Assembly (NCBI RefSeq): GCF_013778505.1 | Contig: NZ_JAAOWU010000001.1 | Coordinates: forward strand, 558,001 to 622,000 | Source: Pseudomonas sivasensis | Lineage (GTDB): Bacteria; Pseudomonadota; Gammaproteobacteria; Pseudomonadales; Pseudomonadaceae | Reading direction: 5' to 3' | Length of the DNA stretch: 64,000 bases | Shown here: positions 9,892 through 17,178 of the stretch, in pieces | Numbering within the stretch: the stretch's first letter is position 1 | How the letters are laid out: every line of letters begins with the position of its first letter | The notes under the pieces: model-generated | What the model saw: the letters and a program-made list of their open reading frames with translations, nothing else | Database searches by the model: none | What the model was told of the DNA's origin: nothing | Position numbers and translations under genes: made by a program

Positions 9892-11337
9892 TTACGAGCC
9901 GATGTAGCTGGTTTTCACCACTGTGTAGAACTCTTGTGCATAGCGACCTTGCTCCCGCGAGCCATAGGACGAGCCTTTCCGGCCACCGAACGGAACGTGG
10001 TAATCCACGCCTGCCGTGGGCAGGTTGACCATCACCATCCCAGCCTGGGAGTGGCGCTTGAAGTGGTTGGCGTATTTCAACGATGTGGTCGCAATGCCCG
10101 CCGACAAACCGAATTCGGTGTCGTTGGCCATGGCCAGTGCCGCCTCGTAGTCCGCAACGCGCACAACGTTTGCCACTGGACCGAAAATTTCTTCACGGCT
10201 GATGCGCATGGCGGCTTCGCTGTCGGCAAACAGCGTCGGCGCCAAGTAGTAACCCTCGGTGTCACACGTCACCAGGCCGCCACCGCTGACCAGCCGCGCG
10301 CCTTCGCTTTGGCCAATGTCGATGTATTTCAAGTCCTGATCCAACTGAGCTTGGGAAACCACCGGACCGATGTCGGTACCGCTTTTCAACGCGTGGCCAA
10401 CCTTGATCGACTTCATGCGCTCGGCCATGGCCGCGACGAACTGGTCGTGAATACCAGCGGTGACGATCAAACGGCTGGACGCGGTGCAACGCTGGCCAGT
10501 GGAGTAGAACGCGCTCTGTACCGACAGCTCGACAGCTTGCTTGAGGTCGGCGTCGTCGAGAATGATCTGCGGATTCTTGCCGCCCATTTCCAACTGCACT
10601 TTGGCCTGGCGCGACACGCAGCTGACGGCGATCTGACGGCCCACACCGACGGAGCCGGTGAAGCTGATGCCGTCGACTTTCGGGCTGTTGACCAGCACGT
10701 CACCTACCACGCGGCCGCTGCCCATCACCAGATTGAACACACCGGCAGGGAAACCGGCGCGGGAGATAATTTCTGCGAGGGCCCAGGCGCAGCCCGGTAC
10801 CAGTTCGGCCGGCTTGATGACTACGCAGTTGCCGTAAGCAAGCGCCGGGGCGATCTTCCATGCAGGAATGGCGATCGGGAAGTTCCACGGCGTGATCAGG
10901 CCGACCACACCGAGTGCTTCACGGGTGACTTCAACGTTGACACCCGGGCGTACCGACGGCACGTAGTCGCCGGACAAACGCAGGCACTCACCGGCGAAGA
11001 ACTTGAAAATGTTACCGGCGCGGGTCACTTCGCCGATGGCTTCAGGCAAGGTCTTGCCCTCTTCCCGGGCCAGCAGGGTGCCGAGCTCTTCACGGCGCGC
11101 GAGGATTTCGCTGCCAACTTTATCCAACGCATCATGACGCGCCTGGATACCGGACGTGGACCACGCCGGAAATGCTGCGCGGGCGGCGTCGATGGCAGCG
11201 TTGACTTGAGTGACGTCAGCCTTGGCGTATTCGCCAATGACATCAGACAACTCCGAGGGATTGAGGTTGGTGCAGTAGTCGGCGCCGGTTACCCATTGGC
11301 CGTTGATGTAGTTTTCGTAACGTTGGACTTGGGACAC
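9892..11337 (-). CDS. Alpha-ketoglutaric semialdehyde dehydrogenase (ALDH family)
   Basis: A 481-residue NAD(P)-dependent aldehyde dehydrogenase. The catalytic Cys284 (GQRCTASSR) and general-base Glu250 (QLEMGGKN) are present, with the cofactor motif FTGSVGVGR at 226-234 and the oxyanion Asn152 in TPWNFP. The operon supplies 2,5-dioxopentanoate from the KdgD reaction, so this enzyme most likely oxidises that semialdehyde to 2-oxoglutarate, the end of the hexarate pathway. It lies between kdgD and the MFS gene. Succinate-semialdehyde dehydrogenase activity cannot be excluded from sequence, but the operon argues against it. Confidence 0.9.
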   Translation of the reverse strand: MSQVQRYENYINGQWVTGADYCTNLNPSELSDVIGEYAKADVTQVNAAIDAARAAFPAWSTSGIQARHDALDKVGSEILARREELGTLLAREEGKTLPEAIGEVTRAGNIFKFFAGECLRLSGDYVPSVRPGVNVEVTREALGVVGLITPWNFPIAIPAWKIAPALAYGNCVVIKPAELVPGCAWALAEIISRAGFPAGVFNLVMGSGRVVGDVLVNSPKVDGISFTGSVGVGRQIAVSCVSRQAKVQLEMGGKNPQIILDDADLKQAVELSVQSAFYSTGQRCTASSRLIVTAGIHDQFVAAMAERMKSIKVGHALKSGTDIGPVVSQAQLDQDLKYIDIGQSEGARLVSGGGLVTCDTEGYYLAPTLFADSEAAMRISREEIFGPVANVVRVADYEAALAMANDTEFGLSAGIATTSLKYANHFKRHSQAGMVMVNLPTAGVDYHVPFGGRKGSSYGSREQGRYAQEFYTVVKTSYIGS

Positions 11338-11356
11338 GAATCTTCTCCTGACGCAA

Positions 11357-11382
11357 AAGGCCGCTGATTACTCAGCGGCCTT
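11357..11382 (-). terminator. Hairpin between kdgD and the dehydrogenase gene
   Basis: AAGGCCGCTGA / TCAGCGGCCTT is a perfect 11-bp stem with a four-base loop. On the minus strand it is followed by only TTTTGCG. It could act as a partial terminator or as a 3' protector that gives unequal expression within the operon. Confidence 0.6.
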
Positions 11383-11391
11383 GTGAATGGG

Positions 11392-12303
11392 TTATTGCGG
11401 ACCTTGCTTGTCGATCAGCGCGGCCAGGGCTTCGTATTCTTCCGGCAGCAAGTCGGTCAGCGGCGTACGCACTGGGCCTGCGTCATAGCCAGCGATTTTT
11501 GCGCCTGCCTTGACGATACTCACGGCATAGCCGGACTTGCGGTTACGGATGTCCAGGTAAGGCAGGAAGAAGTCGTCGATGATCTTGGCGACGGTGGCGT
11601 GATCATCCTTGGCAATAGCGTGATAGAAGTCCATCGCGGTTTTCGGGATGAAGTTGAACACCGCCGAGGAGTACACCGGCACGCCCAGAGCCTTGTAGGC
11701 AGCGGCGTAAACCTCTGCAGTCGGCAGGCCGCCGAGGTAGCTGAAACGATCGCCCAAACGGCGGCGGATCGACACCATCAACTCGATATCGCCCAGGCCA
11801 TCCTTGTAGCCGATCAGGTTCGGGCAGCGCTCGGCCAAACGCTCCAGCAACGGAGCGGTCAGGCGGCACACGTTACGGTTGTAGACCACCACACCGATTT
11901 TCACCGATTTGCACACCGCTTCAACGTGGGCTGCAACGCCGTCCTGACTGGCTTCGGTGAGGTAGTGCGGCAGCAACAACAGACCTTTAGCGCCCAGGCG
12001 TTCAGCCTCTTGGGCATATTCGATGGCTTGGCGTGTCGAACCGCCAACACCGGCGAGGATCGGCACGCTGGTGGCGCAAGTATCAACAGCGGTCTTTACC
12101 ACTTGGGAATATTCGCTGGCCGCCAGGGAGAAAAACTCACCCGTGCCGCCTGCGGCGAACAATGCGGTGGCGCCGTAAGGGGCCAGCCATTCAAGACGCT
12201 TGATATAGCCCGCTTGGTGGAAGTCACCCTGGGCGTTGAAATCGGTCACCGGGAAAGACAGCAGACCGTGGGAGAGGATGGACTTCAGCTCTTGTGGATT
12301 CAT
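11392..12303 (-). CDS. kdgD: 5-dehydro-4-deoxyglucarate dehydratase
   Basis: A 303-residue class I aldolase of the DHDPS/NAL family. The Schiff-base lysine is Lys167 ([10 protein letters not shown]) and the partner tyrosine is Tyr141 (GVVVYNRNV). The N-terminal [11 protein letters not shown] (about 51-61) is the substrate carboxylate loop, in which GTGEF is typical of KdgD. It dehydrates and decarboxylates 5-dehydro-4-deoxyglucarate to 2,5-dioxopentanoate. It is the first gene of the operon, and its upstream region carries an inverted repeat matching a motif upstream of the FadR-type regulator at 14.3-15.0 kb. Confidence 0.95.
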   Translation of the reverse strand: MNPQELKSILSHGLLSFPVTDFNAQGDFHQAGYIKRLEWLAPYGATALFAAGGTGEFFSLAASEYSQVVKTAVDTCATSVPILAGVGGSTRQAIEYAQEAERLGAKGLLLLPHYLTEASQDGVAAHVEAVCKSVKIGVVVYNRNVCRLTAPLLERLAERCPNLIGYKDGLGDIELMVSIRRRLGDRFSYLGGLPTAEVYAAAYKALGVPVYSSAVFNFIPKTAMDFYHAIAKDDHATVAKIIDDFFLPYLDIRNRKSGYAVSIVKAGAKIAGYDAGPVRTPLTDLLPEEYEALAALIDKQGPQ

Positions 12304-12362
12304 TATTCGAACACCCTGGGTAAAGACTTTCTGTCGAAAGATTGTTGTTGGTTTTGGTGATG

Positions 12363-12381
12363 TCGTACGTCATCGTACAAC
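12363..12381. promoter_or_regulatory. Candidate operator of the FadR-type regulator upstream of kdgD
   Basis: GTACG-TCAT-CGTAC at 12365-12378 is a perfect inverted repeat, with further pairs at 12362/12381 and 12363/12380. Read on the minus strand it contains TTGTACGATGAC; a copy with one change (TTGTACGATCAC) lies at 15089-15100, upstream of the regulator gene. The shape resembles the TNGTNNNACNA half-consensus of FadR-subfamily GntR proteins. Confidence 0.6.
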
Positions 12382-12446
12382 TATAAAAAGATTCGTCAAC
12401 TGCAATTCATCGGCCTTCGGTTTAAACGGTGTTGATAGAAGCGTTC

Positions 12447-12474
12447 TTGACGTAGGAAATTTATCCTCTATGCT
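12447..12474 (+). promoter_or_regulatory. Sigma-70-type promoter of the phospholipase-like gene
   Basis: TTGACG (12447-12452), a 16-bp spacer and TATGCT (12469-12474). Transcription would start around 12481, directly in front of the LexA box. Confidence 0.65.
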
Positions 12475-12482
12475 CGTCAGTG

Positions 12483-12498
12483 CTGTATATACATACAG
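12483..12498 (+). promoter_or_regulatory. LexA (SOS) box
   Basis: CTGTATATACATACAG matches the gamma-proteobacterial LexA consensus CTGT-N8-ACAG with an alternating AT core; only one inner base differs from CTGTATATATATACAG. It covers about +2 to +18 of the predicted promoter at 12447-12474, a repressing position, and lies 39 bp before the start codon of the downstream gene. Confidence 0.8.
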
Positions 12499-12537
12499 CT
12501 ATTACGGAAGATTCCTACGACATAGCAAGGAGCTAAC

Positions 12538-13692
12538 ATGTCAGGTCTTGATCTCGTAGCACCCGAAAAAACTCAACCGATCCTGCGATTCGAAGGTGGC
12601 GAACACACCGCCATCGGCGACGACACACTGTTGCGCTTCAACACGAACGCCCCGGCGATTCCCGCCCGGCAAGTCGAACTGCACCTACCCAATGGGCTGG
12701 CACTGACTTACGGCCAAGTGATTGCCCTGGGCGGTGACTTCTATGGCATTCCTGGCAAGCCGATCAGCGATGGCGCCTCCCCTGCCGAGCGCGTGCAACG
12801 CTTCACCGCCGCCTTTAACTCGCTGGCAGTGTTGCCGGCCTCACGGGATGAAGCAGGAAAGATTCTCGCGGTGATGCAAAAGGAAATCAGCGCGGTCAAT
12901 CAAGCCATTAAAGATGGCAAACAACCCCATGAAGCCTATGACGCGCTGGGTGATACGTTGTCCGAGGAATGGAACCGAATCACCGGGGGCGGCAGTACGG
13001 TATCGGCGCTGGTTCCGCTGGGCCGTTACCTGAAACTGGCGGCGGACAACGCCGATCACTTCGGCGAATGGGCGCTATCGGCCTACCTGGCGGGGCATAC
13101 GGCAGCGTTGCAACAGGCCGTGATAGCGCATCAAACCGGTACCGATCAGGCACTGGAACTGGCGTATGCCATGAACAGTTTTGCTGATCACTTCTTGACC
13201 GATCTGTTTTCCGCGGGCCACTTGCGAGTGCCACGCAAGCAACTGGCGGCGGTGGTCACGCCGGGAGAGTTGGGCTCGCTGATCAGTCGCTTCATGCACG
13301 ATGAAGACAGCAAATTCGGGCTGAAGGTGCGCAATGCCATAGGTGATGAGTGGCACGCCTATGGAGATAAGCGCTATTTCGATACCGTTGACGCAAACAA
13401 TCGAGCACAGGTCAAACGCGCCGTTCAGGCATCCGCAGACGAGATCTTTGAGACCTTCATCAGTGGTATCGCGCCCTCCCCGGCCAACTTCAAGGCTCCA
13501 CTGTATGTGCCGGATTTGAACGCAGCACAGAACCCGGCAAATAACTTTTCGCCATTGTTCAAGATGGAGGGTGACAAAGTGCTGCGCCGCAAGGACGTGA
13601 ATGACCTGAACGACAAGCATTGGACCAATGATTGGTGGGGGTGGAGTACGTATTTGTTGCTTAAGGACTACAAGCCGAGTCCTCAGACCTAG
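12538..13692 (+). CDS. Zinc metallophospholipase C-like protein (P. fluorescens PC-PLC / Legionella PlcABC type)
   Basis: A 384-residue protein rich in conserved His/Asp pairs expected for a zinc site: GEHTAIGD (H23), ALGGDFYG (D68), ADNADHFGEWALSAYLAGH (H174, H187) and FADHFLTDLFSAGH (H218, D222, H228). This pattern recalls the atypical phosphatidylcholine phospholipase C described from P. fluorescens and the Legionella PlcA/B/C enzymes; the assignment is from memory of that family. There is no signal peptide (MSGLDLVAPEK), so export, if any, is not by Sec. AAGGAG (12527-12532) sets the start. A promoter overlapped by a LexA box suggests DNA-damage control, unusual for a phospholipase. Confidence 0.65.
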   Translation: MSGLDLVAPEKTQPILRFEGGEHTAIGDDTLLRFNTNAPAIPARQVELHLPNGLALTYGQVIALGGDFYGIPGKPISDGASPAERVQRFTAAFNSLAVLPASRDEAGKILAVMQKEISAVNQAIKDGKQPHEAYDALGDTLSEEWNRITGGGSTVSALVPLGRYLKLAADNADHFGEWALSAYLAGHTAALQQAVIAHQTGTDQALELAYAMNSFADHFLTDLFSAGHLRVPRKQLAAVVTPGELGSLISRFMHDEDSKFGLKVRNAIGDEWHAYGDKRYFDTVDANNRAQVKRAVQASADEIFETFISGIAPSPANFKAPLYVPDLNAAQNPANNFSPLFKMEGDKVLRRKDVNDLNDKHWTNDWWGWSTYLLLKDYKPSPQT

Positions 13693-13760
13693 ACAGTACC
13701 GTTTGTCGATACTGTGATTTCTAACAGTTATGCACAGTTCATACACGAGGGATAACAAAC

Positions 13761-13788
13761 CTCAGGGGCTAAGGCATTAGCTCCTGAG
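13761..13788. other. Stem-loop downstream of the phospholipase-like gene
   Basis: CTCAGGGGCTAA and TTAGCTCCTGAG form a 12-bp stem with one G-T pair and a four-base loop (GGCA). No T-run follows on either strand. It could be an mRNA 3' structure or part of a small regulatory RNA in the 276-bp gap before the next gene. Confidence 0.5.
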
Positions 13789-13968
13789 GCGATTCGCTGT
13801 AGCTCTCCTGATACCTGAAGTCGCCGCATCAGGACGTCGCCATGCCCCATTCCGAATATGCCGACAACGGAACTGACACCACGAACATCAAGAGGTCGTA
13901 ACGTGGCGCAGGTTCCAGTCCGTGCTTGATTCTGCTTCTAGAACTCATACTGAGAAGAGAGGTGCTTC

Positions 13969-14211
13969 ATGAAAACCACTGATGAAATTTTCGGCCTACT
14001 GGCATCCGGTTTCGAAGCCAGTCGGGATGAAAAAGATCAAGACTTTGATCCCGATAGGCCTTTGGCTGAGCTGATCGCTGACAAGAAAGAAAGGCTTCGG
14101 GTGATCAACTCGTCAATGACGGAGCTTCATTTACAACTGCCCGACGACGTGGCCGAGAAACCAACACTGGACGAATTGGCTGCCTATATCCAATCCAGGC
14201 AACAGTCATAG
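13969..14211 (+). CDS. Small acyl-carrier-like protein lacking the carrier serine
   Basis: An 80-residue acidic protein of unknown function. From about residue 28 it can be laid over acyl carrier proteins: DPDRPLAELIADKKERLRVINSSM aligns with the helix II region, and ELHLQLPDDVAEKPTLDELAAYI matches the helix III-IV signature (xxIPDEExEKxxTVxDxxxYI). The Asp-Ser-Leu attachment site is replaced by Asp-Lys-Lys (ADKK), so it should not take phosphopantetheine. Start chosen at ATG 13969, after GAGAGG. Neighbours are the phospholipase-like gene and the FadR-type regulator; no synthase or ligase is nearby. The fold assignment is inference. Confidence 0.6.
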   Translation: MKTTDEIFGLLASGFEASRDEKDQDFDPDRPLAELIADKKERLRVINSSMTELHLQLPDDVAEKPTLDELAAYIQSRQQS

Positions 14212-14256
14212 AAAAACGCTGAATGGCACATCGTCACGCTAGACACCCTGATCACC

Positions 14257-14289
14257 AAGCCGCCCAGTGATACCAACCAGCGGCGGCTT
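14257..14289. terminator. Inverted repeat between convergent genes
   Basis: AAGCCGCC (14257-14264) and GGCGGCTT (14282-14289) form an 8-bp stem around a 17-base loop, between the ACP-like gene and the regulator's stop codon. T-runs are poor on both strands, so termination is uncertain. Confidence 0.4.
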
Positions 14290-14291
14290 AA

Positions 14292-15038
14292 TCAGCCTGC
14301 CCTTTCAGCCTCTTCATGGGCATGGCGCAGCCGTTCACGGCTGTTAGTCAGGTGCAAACGCATCGCCGCCCGCGCCGCATCTGAGTCCTGGCGGGCAATC
14401 GCCTCGTAAATCTCTTCGTGCTCACGGCTCAGGCGCCCCATGTAATGCTGTTGATCATCATGGGCCAGGCGCGCCGAATTCAAGCGGGTACGTGGAATGA
14501 TGCTGGTGCCCAGGTGCGTCATGATGTCGGTGAAGTAACGGTTGCCGGTGGAGAGTGCGATTTCCAGGTGAAATGCGAAGTCTGAGGCGACGGCATCGCC
14601 GGCGTGCGCGGCGCTTTCATTCAACGCATCGAGTGCTGCACGCATCGCAGCCAACTGCTCTTCGCTACGACGCAGGGCCGCCAGGCCGGCAGACTCCACT
14701 TCCAGGCTGATACGCAACTCCAGAATCGCCAACACATCGCGCAGGGTCACGACCGTGGCGGGATCAATCCGGAAACCGCTGGGGCTCGGCGTGTCCAGCA
14801 CGAAAGTGCCGATACCATGACGGGTTTCCACCTGCCCCGCCGCCTGCAAACGTGAGATGGCTTCGCGCACTACGGTGCGACTGACGCCATGGGCTTCCAT
14901 GATCGCGGACTCCGTGGGCAGCTTGTCGCCCCGTTTGAGTTCGCCGTCACGGATCTGCTCAGACAGCACCGTGACCAATTCCTGGGCAAGGCTGCGGCGC
15001 TTGCGGGGAAGACGAGGGGCGGTGCTGGCGTTTTCCAT
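14292..15038 (-). CDS. FadR-subfamily GntR regulator, probable regulator of galactarate/glucarate genes
   Basis: A 248-residue protein with an N-terminal winged helix-turn-helix (about 15-80: LPTESAIMEAHGVSRTVVREAISRLQAAGQVETRHGIGTFV) and a C-terminal all-helical FCD ligand domain (about 100-235) carrying Asp and His residues for metal or ligand binding (DFAFHLEIALSTGN, MGRLSREHEEIYEAI, HLTNSRERL). Related proteins respond to sugar acids. A motif at 15089-15100 upstream of this gene also occurs upstream of kdgD, which suggests autoregulation and control of the hexarate operon. The phospholipase-like and ACP-like genes separate it from that operon. Confidence 0.85.
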   Translation of the reverse strand: MENASTAPRLPRKRRSLAQELVTVLSEQIRDGELKRGDKLPTESAIMEAHGVSRTVVREAISRLQAAGQVETRHGIGTFVLDTPSPSGFRIDPATVVTLRDVLAILELRISLEVESAGLAALRRSEEQLAAMRAALDALNESAAHAGDAVASDFAFHLEIALSTGNRYFTDIMTHLGTSIIPRTRLNSARLAHDDQQHYMGRLSREHEEIYEAIARQDSDAARAAMRLHLTNSRERLRHAHEEAERAG

Positions 15039-15088
15039 GTGGAATCATCTATCTCGGTTGAGTAAAGAGGCATCATAGCCCATGGCGG

Positions 15089-15100
15089 TTGTACGATCAC
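15089..15100 (-). promoter_or_regulatory. Candidate operator upstream of the FadR-type regulator
   Basis: TTGTACGATCAC, 51 bp upstream of the regulator's start. It differs by one base from the minus-strand motif TTGTACGATGAC upstream of kdgD (12369-12380). The second half-site is weaker here than at kdgD. Confidence 0.5.
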
Positions 15101-15134
15101 CGTTCAGTCGCGACTTTCACTTATATCCTTCACG

Positions 15135-15170
15135 CAAAAAAATGCCCCGACACAAATCGAGGCATTTTTC
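15135..15170 (-). terminator. Rho-independent terminator of sspAB
   Basis: AATGCCCCGA / TCGAGGCATT form a 10-bp stem (one mismatch) with a six-base loop. On the minus strand a run of seven T follows. It lies 26 bp after the sspB stop. Confidence 0.85.
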
Positions 15171-15195
15171 AGGCACACCCGAAGGCAAACGCCGA

Positions 15196-15618
15196 TTACT
15201 TCACCACTTTCAGGCTAGGCCGGCCGCTAGGACGCGGTGGCTCGGCATCTGGTGGTGGCAGATCATCACCTTCTTCGCTTTCGATCGATTCGTCGCCCTC
15301 GAAAGGTGACTCCAGATCAAACACCATGCCCTGACCATTTTCCCGAGCATAAATCCCAAGAATGGCGCCAATCGGCACGTAGAGCGTGTGCGGTACACCG
15401 CCAAAACGCCCTTCGAAACTGACCGCCTCATTGTCCATGTGCAGGTGGCGCACGGCACTCGGCGATACATTGAGCACAATCTGCCCGTCACTGGCAAAAC
15501 CCTGCGGTACCTGAACCGCAGGAAATTCGGAATTGACCAGCATGTGCGGGGTGCAATCGTTATCCACAATCCACTCGTAGAGCGCGCGGACCAGGTAAGG
15601 TCGACTGGAGTTCATCAA
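15196..15618 (-). CDS. sspB: ClpXP protease specificity-enhancing factor SspB
   Basis: A 140-residue protein. The N-terminal substrate-binding domain (about 1-105) shows the SspB motifs SSRPYLVRALYEWIVDNDCTPHM, VLNVSPSAVRHL and FEGRFGG. It is followed by an acidic flexible linker, and the C-terminal ClpX-tethering peptide reads RPSLKVVK. SspB delivers ssrA-tagged and other substrates to ClpXP. It follows sspA by 14 bp in the same operon, as in enterobacteria. Confidence 0.96.
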   Translation of the reverse strand: MMNSSRPYLVRALYEWIVDNDCTPHMLVNSEFPAVQVPQGFASDGQIVLNVSPSAVRHLHMDNEAVSFEGRFGGVPHTLYVPIGAILGIYARENGQGMVFDLESPFEGDESIESEEGDDLPPPDAEPPRPSGRPSLKVVK

Positions 15619-15632
15619 CGGCTCCTTAAGCC

Positions 15633-16250
15633 TTAGCGCATATCGCGTTCGACACCAGACAGACTTGCCTGGAAAGCCTCACGCGCAAACTGGCGCTCCA
15701 TGTAATCAAGCAGCGGCTTGGCCGGCCGCGGCAGTTCAATACCGAGAATCGGCAAACGCCAGAGTATCGGTAATAGGCAGCAATCCACCAAACTTTGTTC
15801 CTCGCTGAGGAAAAAAGGTTTATCGGCGAACAACGGCGAAACGCCGGTCAGGCTCTCGCGCAATTCCTTACGCGCCACGACACGGGCCGCCTCTTTGCTG
15901 CGCGAATCCAGAATCACATCCACCAGCCCACACCAGTCGCGCTGGATCCGATGGATCAGCAGGCGACTGTTGGCACGCGCCACCGGATATACCGGCAGCA
16001 AAGGCGGATGAGGATAACGCTCATCCAGGTATTCCATCACCACGGTCGACTCCCACAACGCCAGGTCACGATCGACCAGGGTGGGCAAGCTGCCGTAAGG
16101 GTTCACTTCGATCAGTTTTGGCGGATGACGGCCCGCCTCCACACTGATGATCTCGGCGCTGACACCCTTCTCTGCGAGCACGATACGTACTCGGTGGGAA
16201 TAGTGGTCGGCGGGGTCGGAGTAACAGGCCAACCGATTGGTCACGCCCAT
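15633..16250 (-). CDS. sspA: Stringent starvation protein A
   Basis: A 205-residue protein with a glutathione S-transferase fold: a thioredoxin-like N-domain ([30 protein letters not shown], about 1-85) and an all-helical C-domain. SspA is an RNA polymerase-associated regulator of stationary-phase and stress genes and has no GST activity. The family signature around the cis-proline ([16 protein letters not shown], about 53-68) is intact. It is downstream of petC behind a strong terminator, so sspAB should have its own promoter in the short gap. Confidence 0.95.
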   Translation of the reverse strand: MGVTNRLACYSDPADHYSHRVRIVLAEKGVSAEIISVEAGRHPPKLIEVNPYGSLPTLVDRDLALWESTVVMEYLDERYPHPPLLPVYPVARANSRLLIHRIQRDWCGLVDVILDSRSKEAARVVARKELRESLTGVSPLFADKPFFLSEEQSLVDCCLLPILWRLPILGIELPRPAKPLLDYMERQFAREAFQASLSGVERDMR

Positions 16251-16285
16251 GGCGGTCCTCCTCGCTTGTTGAAATTATCGGAAGC

Positions 16286-16369
16286 TCAAAAACGAGCGCG
16301 CCCAGAGAGCATCTCTGTAACGGCGGGTTAACCCGTTCGCTACGTATTCAGAGATGCCGCTGGGCGCGC
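16286..16369 (-). terminator. Long-stem terminator between petC and sspA
   Basis: Two arms, 16296-16317 and 16349-16369, pair over about 20 bp; the perfect ends are GCGCGCCCAG with CTGGGCGCGC and ATCTCTG with CAGAGAT. A run of five T (minus strand, 16287-16291) follows. It ends the petABC transcript. The loop contains GGGTTAACCC, which can form a small inner hairpin. Confidence 0.8.
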
Positions 16370-16398
16370 AAGATTAACAGCAATTGCTTACGGTTGGA

Positions 16399-17178
16399 TC
16401 AATGCACATCCTTCCAGTATTCGCGTTTGAGCAGATAGGCGAATACGAAGAAGAAAGCCAGGTACAGCAAGACGTAAGTACCGATGCGCTGGTGCTGCAG
16501 TTTGACCGGGTTGGCCGAGTAGGCCAGGAAGGTCACGAGGTTCTTGACCTTCTCGTCGAACTGCTCGTCAGTCAGCGAACCGGGGGTTTCGATCTTCAGT
16601 TGATCGCACGCTTCATGAGTCAAAGGCGTACCGGTCAACGGATCATATTGCTTCTTACCGTCTTCAACGACCTGGATCTGCTTGCATCCTACCACTTGCT
16701 TGCCCTGAAGGCCGACCAGAACGTTAGGCATGCCGACGTTCGGGAATACTCGGTTGTTCACGCGATAAGGCCGGGCCGGATCTTCGTAGAACGACTTCAG
16801 GTAGCCGTACAGCCAGTCGGTGCCGCGCACACGGGCTACCAGGGTCAGATCAGGCGGTGCGGCGCCGAACCAGGCCTTGGCGTCCGCAGGTTGCATACCG
16901 ATATTCATGTGGTCGCCAATCTTGGCACCGGTGAACACCAGCTTATCCAACATCAGTTCGTGGGGAATGCCCAAATCATCGGCAACCCGCTCGTACCGCT
17001 GGAACTTGGCACTGTGACAGCCCATGCAATAGTTGGCGAACGTACGCGCGCCGTCTTGCATGGCAGCCTTGTCAGACACGTCGATATCGACTTTTTCCAG
17101 CTCCGGACCACCGTGCTCGGCAGCGAAGGACAGTAGCGGCAGCGCCGCAAGCATCAATGCAACGAATAATTTTTTCAT
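16399..17178 (-). CDS. petC: Cytochrome c1 of the bc1 complex
   Basis: A 259-residue protein with an N-terminal signal sequence (MKKLFVALMLAALPLLSFAAE), a heme c site CMGCH near residue 53 and a C-terminal membrane anchor (GTYVLLYLAFFFVFAYLLKREYWKDVH). It accepts electrons from the Rieske centre and passes them to periplasmic cytochrome c. Its ATG overlaps the petB stop by one base (TGATG), which implies translational coupling. Unlike the fused petBC of some proteobacteria, b and c1 are separate genes here. Confidence 0.96.
   Translation of the reverse strand: MKKLFVALMLAALPLLSFAAEHGGPELEKVDIDVSDKAAMQDGARTFANYCMGCHSAKFQRYERVADDLGIPHELMLDKLVFTGAKIGDHMNIGMQPADAKAWFGAAPPDLTLVARVRGTDWLYGYLKSFYEDPARPYRVNNRVFPNVGMPNVLVGLQGKQVVGCKQIQVVEDGKKQYDPLTGTPLTHEACDQLKIETPGSLTDEQFDEKVKNLVTFLAYSANPVKLQHQRIGTYVLLYLAFFFVFAYLLKREYWKDVH

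Noticed and set aside
9850..11367. 505-residue plus-strand frame
   Set aside because: Antisense shadow of the semialdehyde dehydrogenase; high G+C third positions keep the opposite frame open.
13842..13901. 19-codon frame with an AGGA upstream
   Set aside because: Too short and without conservation evidence; could be chance.
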